Shown here piece after piece: positions 58,493-64,000 of a stretch of 64,000 bases of DNA. This stretch comes from Rutpela maculata (taxonomy: Eukaryota > Arthropoda > Insecta > Coleoptera > Cerambycidae): positions 27,071,821-27,135,820 of the forward strand of contig OW386291.2 in the NCBI GenBank assembly GCA_936432065.2, written 5' to 3'. The position numbers and the translations under genes were made by a program. A model generated the notes under the pieces. It was not told where the DNA came from and did not search any database. It was given only the letters and a program-made list of their open reading frames with translations. The number at the start of each line of letters is the position of its first letter. Positions within the stretch are counted from its first letter, which is position 1.

Positions 58493-58735
58493 AAAAACAA
58501 GCTTTTATTACTATTATTTAGGTGTCTTAAAACAAAAAAAAAGTTATGTTGAATTACTTGTTTCAAAAGCTTGTCGTGCGCGAAAAATTTAAAGCGTTAT
58601 TTTTGTCTGACAGATATTGTAAGTACGTAAGGCAGTTTTTTCCTGTTCACGCGACAAGCTTTTAAGACAGGTAGTTCAACACAATTTATATTTTTCGTTT
58701 TAGTACACCTAAATAATAATAAAATCCTGTTTTTA
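58493..58735. mobile_element. ~240-bp fold-back MITE
   Basis: AAAAACAAGCTTTTATTACT at the left matches the complement of the right end near 58735. Inner blocks TTATTTAGGTGT and AAGCTTGTCG(T/C)G are also mirrored. No clear target duplication. Confidence 0.75.
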
Positions 58736-58838
58736 AAAAGTGTTTTTTTAAATTTAATTCAATTTCTAAATTTTTAATTACTTAATTCGCAGATTTTGGT
58801 AACCATTTGTAATTTTACTTTATTAGCTGCTATAGAAA

Positions 58839-59060
58839 CAGAGCTGGGCACTACTTCAAGTAAAAGTAGTATAAATTGTACTTCAATTACTTTTATTACT
58901 TGAAGTATTTTACTTCAAATACTCGAAGAAATGAGTACTTGGTACTTGATACTTGCAGATATTTTAGAATAGTACTTAGTACTTGTTAAACGAAATTACA
59001 ATACTTAAAGTACGTTACAATTTACTTCAAGTATTTAAAGTACTTGATTTCAAAATGAAC
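58839..59060 (+). repeat. ACTTCAAGTA-rich repeat with hAT-like left end
   Basis: Begins CAGAGCTGGGCACTACTTC, a hAT-like terminus, then ~200 bp of degenerate TACTTGAAGTA units on both strands. No matching right end is visible, so it is probably a truncated MITE. Confidence 0.5.
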
Positions 59061-59279
59061 TCTTGAATTTATTAAAACAAGCAATACCTTGATATAAATT
59101 CGAGTTTTGGCCAATACTTAATCTTGAGTATAGTTGGTGAAGATTCTCACAGTTTCGCGTACTGTGATCGTGCAGTACATTGTTTCTTACTAATGAACCT
59201 TCCTATTTTTTTATATTTATTATAACAAGAAATATATAAAGAGAAGGGAGCGTTAAAATGGATAATTCAGATATTTGTT

Positions 59280-61250
59280 TACAGGGTGTTCTGAGATGAG
59301 CCCCTACCATACATCTAATAATTTTTTCTGGATTATAAATATTTTATTACTGAATTGATTTACCCCAAAACATCAAACCATAACTTATATTTGACTAGGC
59401 TAATCCATAATATGCTAATTTAAGAATTTCCGGCGATACTGTATTGCGTAACTGTCTGATGATAAAGCAAGTGTTGCTTAACTTTTTTGAAAGAGCATCG
59501 GTGTGTTGTTCACAGGTAAATTTTTGGTCTACTATAGTGCCAAGAAATGTTATCCAATTTGTTTGTTCGATGGTCTTATGATTTACTTTTATTAGAGGGC
59601 TAAAGTTATGGTTTATGTTCTTTGGCAAAAATGTCTTAGTTAAATGCAATACTAATCCATTATCCAAACACCACTCATCAAATTCGTTGGTGGAAATGTT
59701 AGCCCTAGATACTGCATTTGCAAGATGCTTTTCAGCTATTAATATTAGTGTCATCAGCATACATAATTACTTTTTGGTTGTTGATGCAAGAGTGTATCAT
59801 GACATTTATAAATATAATAAAGAACAGTGGTCCTAGAACTGAGCCCTGAGGAACACCCATCCTAATAGCTTTTCCTCCAATTTACTAGTGTTTATAACCA
59901 CTGTTTGCTTTCTGTCTTGTAGAAATGAGGCGATCCAGTGATTTGCACATCCTCGGACAATTTCTCCAGCAGAAGATTGTGATCGATAGTATCGAATGCT
60001 CTGTTTAAGTCAAAAAATGCAGCAATTGGACACTGCTTATTATTTAGATATCTAATATATCAAAATCTCGTGTTACAGTGTTTGCTATCGAACTCCTCCG
60101 AAACGCCTTGACCGATTTTTATGAAATTTTTGGTCTATATTTGGTAGGTCTGAGAATAGGTCGTAGGCTATTTTGTATACCCCTAGGTGATAAGGGTGGC
60201 CCTATCCAGAAATTTTATTTTTATTTTTTGGACAAAAATTTATAATTTATATGGCAAAACAACGTTTGCTGGGTCAGCTAGTAATCATATATACTGTTAC
60301 AAAAATCAGTTAGAGCAGTGGATGTAGATTTTTTCTGTCTGAATCCGTTTTGACAGTTATGTAATAGATTGTGAGTTTCGACAAAGTTATTTAGTCTCGA
60401 GTTAAAAGCGAAATCTATTATTTTTGCTAATTGATTTTGCAGACATACACTTCAATAGTTACACATATCTTCTCTGGATCCTTTGTTTTTAAATATAGCT
60501 ACCGATTTGGATGTCTTAATCGGACTTGGATATTGTCCTGCATCAAAAGATTCGTTTAGTATGTATGACAATGGTTCACTTATTAAATCTTTTACAGCTT
60601 TAATTGCTTTTCCATAGATTTCATCAATACCTGAGGATGGTTTCAGCGTGGTTCTCATAATAATGCTTTCAATTTCATGTGGGGTAGTTGGATATAGATA
60701 AAATGAATGATGGTAATGTGAAGATTAAGTTTAGTTTATCTCTTCGGCTTATGATTAGTCATATCCAAAAAAAATCATTAAAACTGTTACATATGTCATT
60801 TAATTTAGTTGTTTTTTTGTCATTTATATTCAATTGACTAGCAGCGCTTTTGCTTGATGTACGTACCTTTTGCATCATTAATAATTTTCCAACTTTCTTT
60901 TACCACATTTTGTGCATTGCGTAATCTCTCACTGTTATAGTTATTTTTAGCTTGTTTAACCTTCTCCTTATATAAAGTCTTAAATTGCTTATATCTAACT
61001 TTAAGGTTCACATTAGTACTGATTTTGACTATTTTGGCCATTTCTCATAACATTTTATGCATTTCTTTAATTTCTGTTGTAAACCAAACTTTTTACTTTT
61101 ATTTATTTTATCACCAACTTTTTTTATTAGGAAAAGCATTATTATAGTGATACTTAAAAGTTGTATAAAAAGCATCAAACTTTTCATCCAAACTAGTGAA
61201 ATTATGCATTTCTGTCCATTGCTCGTTTTTGATAAGTTTTAAATGTTAGT
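59280..61250 (-). pseudogene. Non-LTR retrotransposon reverse transcriptase, split by a Helitron
   Basis: Minus strand from about 61250: a pre-RT linker (frame 60838-61041), then LKPSSGIDEIYGKAIKAVKD (60452-60658), NGFRQKKSTSTALTDF near 60330, the Helitron, then FFDLNRAFDTIDHNLLLEKL (palm motif with the first catalytic Asp) near 60005, GVPQGSVLGPLFF near 59840, MYADDTN (catalytic YADD) near 59760, and a 121-codon frame 59395-59760 with the thumb-like FLGTIVDQKF and ending LRNTVSPEILKLAYYGLA; a further ISYGLMFWGK reaches 59280. The endonuclease is absent, so the copy is 5'-truncated. Core catalytic motifs survive but frameshifts and stops make it dead. The motif style is that of jockey/CR1-type elements. 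Confidence 0.85.
60051..60281 (+). mobile_element. Short non-autonomous Helitron
   Basis: Begins TCTAATATATCAAAATCTCG and ends with a small stem (GGCAAAACAACGTTTGC) followed by GGGTCAGCTAG. 5' TC, 3' CTAG and insertion between A (60050) and T (60282) are Helitron hallmarks. Removing it leaves the RT frame unbroken. The end sequences resemble a Helitron family widespread in insects (from memory). 231 bp, no coding content. Confidence 0.92.
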
Positions 61251-61494
61251 AAATTTACCTCGGAAATATCAATATGTCAATGCTGAATTTTGTCCAGCAC
61301 GTCAGCGAAACCACAAAGAACTCTCGATCTATTAAACACGGGAACGAGGACACACCAACTACTGATGCAAAAAATTGATAGTGAGAGGAATTACCTACAT
61401 GTATCACTAAGCCTTCAGCCAGAAGGAGAAAACATAACAACTCAACCATACATCAACGCCATGAAGAATTTAGGAAAACAAGTAGCGGACTATA

Positions 61495-62056
61495 TAGACT
61501 GGCGGTACATGACCAGTCAGGTGCAACGTTTTTAAAATGCATGCCAATCATATATATGAATGAAATTACCATGAATATGCCAGAAATGCAAATTTTAGGC
61601 AGTCGTCGCGTGCACAAGGGGGTGCAAATCGGTTTTTTTTGTGTCTTTTTTTTGGGTTTTATTTTTTTATTTTTTTTAATGGATGCCAATAGTGCCAAAC
61701 GAAAAGCCTTCAAAAAAAATCCAAAATCAAAATCATCCAAAATCAAGAACACCAAAAAATTTTACGATTTAATGTGCACATTAACAGTTGTTTTGAGCGC
61801 GGAAACTGCATGCCAATGAATTTACGCTGGATTTTTTTTCACGGCTTTTCGTTTGGCACTATTGGCATCCATTAAAAAAATAAAAAAATAAAAACCAAAA
61901 AGAAGACACAAAAAAAAACCGATTTGCACCCCCTTGTGCACGCGACGACTGCCTAAAATTTGCATTTCTGGCATATTCATGGTAATTTCATTCATATATA
62001 TGATTGGCATGCATTTTAAAAACGTTGCACCTGACTGGTCATGTACCGCCAGTCTA
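61495..62056. mobile_element. 562-bp fold-back element with TAGACTGGCGG ends
   Basis: Arms 61495-61724 and 61827-62056 are almost identical inverted copies beginning TAGACTGGCGGTACATGACC. ATA lies directly outside both ends. It splits retroelement-like sequence. Open frames in the arms (61541-61819, 61822-62187 and 61453-61755) mirror each other and are not genes. Confidence 0.9.
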
Positions 62057-62073
62057 ATATACAAAACAACGAC

Positions 62074-62580
62074 GAACAAATTGAAATAACTATGAGCATA
62101 TCTGACGAACCAACTGAATAGGAGAGAAACTATGAAGGGTAGAATTAAAATGGCATACAGTGTTACAAGAGCAATAGTATCGTTCATCGAGAAAACAAAT
62201 CATTCTAGGCGAGGCCACCCACATCAAATCATGGGCCCCGGTACCAAATTCACTGGCGGACCCCCGCGCTTAATAATTGATGAGTGAGAGGGAGACATTT
62301 AAGAAAAAATTGTCACAATCTGTGGCGGGCCCCTAGGACAACAGGCTCCCGCGCTTAATAATTGATGGACGGGGGGGGGAGAGAAATTTTTGTCAAAATG
62401 GAGAATAATAATCGAGAGGATCATAAACTAGGCAAGGACCAAGCATACTGGCAAAGAAGAGCGAGAGAAAAAATGTATACTAAAAGAAATCGCAGATATA
62501 TGCTCTACCAGAATCAGAAACGAAGGAATCGGAAGACTCATAAGAAGAAGATTTGTAGAATCTGTTATGGGTTAATTTTC
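62074..62580 (+). pseudogene. Non-LTR C-terminal RT region, homologue of 24.5-25.0 kb
   Basis: GACGAACCAACTGAATAGGA and following MKGRIKMAYSVTRAI-like translation parallel 24574-24640, and GATATATGCTCTACCAGAAT with downstream AGAAGAAGATT parallels 24893-24970. A unit CCCGCGCTTAATAATTGATG appears twice (about 62264 and 62351), a short direct duplication. Degenerate. Confidence 0.5.
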
Positions 62581-63171
62581 GCTTATAAATTTAGTATATA
62601 TTAAACTTTAATTATGCTTAATACCGAATGCCTACTAAAATCTCTCTTGACCGTATGCTATTCTCCATATGTCACTTCGAATATATGGTTGTTAGCAAAT
62701 GTTTCTTCCTCTCTTACCGTCTTGTAACAAATGTTTTGATGAAAGAATATCACATTTGTTAAATAGCTTCTATCACATATAACATTACTATATGTTACTA
62801 ATGTAAATATAGCTTAACACTGTTTTCTTAAAATCACAAAACCTCTTATCTACCAATGATTGTCATAGAGTTATAAATCAACCTGTATTCAAGTAATTAA
62901 AGGCTTTTGTTTCCCCTTATAAAAAAATGTTGGACGCGGAGAAAATTAAAATCTCGTGTTAAGAGAATAAGTCTTTTTTCATTCAAAGCGTGCTGCATGA
63001 AAATGTATTCTAATTTTGGACCACCACGTATGAAATTTCGCTTTGATATGTAAATCACACCGTAACTCTACCCCGATATCTATATTTTTAAAACGTGCTG
63101 TGAACATATGCGTATTATGTGGTTTTAAATTGATTTTTGGTTTATAAAACAAATCTTTTTTATTTTTGCAG
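62581..63171. other. AT-rich stretch leading to a splice acceptor
   Basis: No repeat or gene seen until a pyrimidine-rich run and CAG at 63171, described with the next entry. Confidence 0.4.
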
Positions 63172-63287
63172 GTGCTTGGCTTAGCCGCTGTTGTTCACCC
63201 AGTCAGTAGTTACGAGCATTTTAACGACACGTTGCACGAATCTCGTATCAGACGAAGTTCTCGTAGGCGACACTTCCACGAGGGCAG
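63172..63287 (+). CDS. Candidate host-gene internal exon (secreted or membrane protein)
   Basis: A T-rich tract and TTTTTGCAG (ending 63171) form a strong acceptor and GGCAG/GTAAAT (63287/63288) a strong donor. The 116-bp interval is open in phase 0 and reads VLGLAAVVHPVSSYEHFNDT, then LHESRIRRSSRRRHFHEGR, ending with two bases of a split codon. Its base composition is much richer in GC than the flanks. The start looks like the end of a signal peptide. The RIRR and SRRR runs look like furin-type processing sites and NDT is a possible N-glycosylation site. A tentative likeness to the prodomain start of ADAM-type metalloproteases is too weak to name it. The neighbouring exons are not visible in the window, so introns on both sides would be long. 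Confidence 0.5.
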
Positions 63288-63594
63288 GTAAATTTTATTA
63301 TTTTTTCTTTTTTGCGCAACGTCAGGTCTCAAACAGGAGTTCTACAATTAAGAGATCACATGCGATCTATGTTTCCTGTGTTTATTTTTTTCATGTTCCA
63401 GTATTTTTTTATACACTTTCGATCGACGTTTCCGGCTGTTTTACAAAACAGATACATTCTGTTTCTTATACTGGGTGTCAACGAAATCATTAGAGTTGTC
63501 AAGGTATAAGACTCAAATTTGGCAGGGGTACTGTACCGGATGTAATACGAACGTGGTATACCTCCAATTTTTTCTTTACCTTTCAGATAAATTG
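63288..63594. other. Probable intron sequence, no other feature
   Basis: AT-rich with polypyrimidine runs. Frames at 63191-63493 and 63312-63509 use other phases across the candidate exon and look like shadows. Confidence 0.35.
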
Positions 63595-63884
63595 CACAGG
63601 GACACAAAATTAAAAAAGTGGTATTTTTCTAGTATTCCATATGTATTTCGACATGCGGAACACGAGTCAGGTGTCCGTTTAGCTCTATTGGCCACATTTT
63701 TTTGTAAATTGCGAAAATAACCTAAAAAGAAACTCATAATTTAGGTTATTTTCGCGATTTACTAAAAATTGGTGGGTAACGGAGCTAAACGGATACCTAA
63801 TTCGTATCAGCATGTCAAAATACATAGAGGTTACTCAATGGAGTCCCAGAAACAGATCACTTTTCACTTTTTTTTGTATCTGTG
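63595..63884 (+). mobile_element. MITE-like hairpin, copy 3
   Basis: CACAGGGACACAAAATTAAA at the left and TTTTTTGTATCTGTG at the right bound a 290-bp hairpin homologous to 26521-26786 and 29905-30212. The mirrored centre has AACCTAAA...TTTAGGTT and AATTGGTGGGTAACGGAGC. No clear target duplication, because the right end abuts the link sequence. Confidence 0.8.
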
Positions 63885-63944
63885 TAATATATTCGCATAC
63901 GCGATTTTCTAGAAAATGGCGGAGGATCCGGTGATACCACATTA
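63885..63944. repeat. Link segment with ATTTTCTAGAAAAT palindrome
   Basis: ACGCGATTTTCTAGAAAATG then GCGGAGGATCCGGTGA recurs in reverse complement at 26795-26835, in both places directly next to a MITE-like hairpin. Confidence 0.7.
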
Positions 63945-64000
63945 CACAGACACACACACAAAAATAGGTCTGTTTCTGGGACTCCATTGGGCAACCCCTA
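63945..64000 (+). mobile_element. MITE-like hairpin, copy 4 (cut by the window edge)
   Basis: Starts CACAGACACACACACAAAAA after ATTA (63941-63944), followed by GTCTGTTTCTGGGACTCCAT as at the inner arm of the other copies. The rest lies outside the window. Confidence 0.75.

Noticed and set aside
61453..62187. Several 80-120 codon frames on both strands
   Set aside because: They are mirror images of each other within the arms of a fold-back element, so they come from one noncoding sequence.
1..64000. Search for tRNA genes, rRNA genes, CRISPR arrays and bacterial operon signals
   Set aside because: None seen. The only rRNA-like sequences are the 5S-derived SINE heads, which lack a full 5S gene and carry SINE bodies, tails and target duplications.

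Overview
This window looks like gene-poor, AT-rich nuclear DNA of an arthropod, most likely an insect. The basis is the transposase types seen (Tc1/mariner-like, hAT, THAP-domain, Helitron, non-LTR, and a 5S rRNA-headed SINE), the spliceosomal-type splice sites, and the absence of any prokaryotic or organellar organisation. I found no complete host gene. The best host-gene candidate is a single internal exon at 63172-63287.

Nearly everything that can be interpreted is mobile DNA, much of it nested. 0-15 kb holds a long-TIR mariner-superfamily element (471-2953), a non-LTR RNase H/3' end (5040-6232), a hairpin repeat (8688-9253), a hAT MITE with a perfect 8-bp target duplication (12441-12698), and a Cys-rich transposase tail (14860-15144). 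15-26 kb holds a 1.2-kb fold-back (15852-17053), a THAP-encoding element with two inward-facing gene starts (19301-20529), and a non-LTR insertion with a perfect 23-bp target duplication (22975-25255). 26-31 kb is a 3.7-kb nested palindrome (26521-30212) that splits a Cys-rich coding exon. 31-42 kb holds stacked insertions: palindrome, Academ-like copy and SINE; then a hAT element containing an Academ-like element; then another hAT. 43-53 kb holds two fold-backs and a ~7-kb palindromic element with its own nested SINE, MITE and tandem repeats. 53-64 kb holds small MITEs, a non-LTR RT gene split by a Helitron (59280-61250), a fold-back (61495-62056), the candidate exon, and further copies of the MITE seen at 26.5 kb.

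The unifying observation is that one transposase family appears at eight places as whole or partial coding remnants: 14860-15144, 26402-26520 plus 30217-30388, 28168-28300, 28449-28622, 32340-33550, 38445-39470, 48345-49136 and 49176-49570. Where enough is left, it shows aspartate-rich PIN/XPG-nuclease-like motifs, a GCDTTS-type motif, an LPPT...QH motif and a C-terminal Cys-rich zinc-binding-like tail. Associated inverted-repeat elements have 3-4 bp target duplications. This fits the Academ DNA-transposon superfamily, an assignment made from memory of that family and not from a search. In two cases the Cys-rich exon lies in both arms of a palindrome, which suggests these elements evolve by inverted duplication of the end that carries the transposase tail.

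Nested, exactly bounded insertions allow a relative chronology. The long stretches between elements (for example 3.0-5.0, 6.2-8.7, 20.5-22.7, 45.3-46.2 and 53.8-56.7 kb) are AT-rich and show no gene I can support. Element boundaries without a stated target duplication are approximate.
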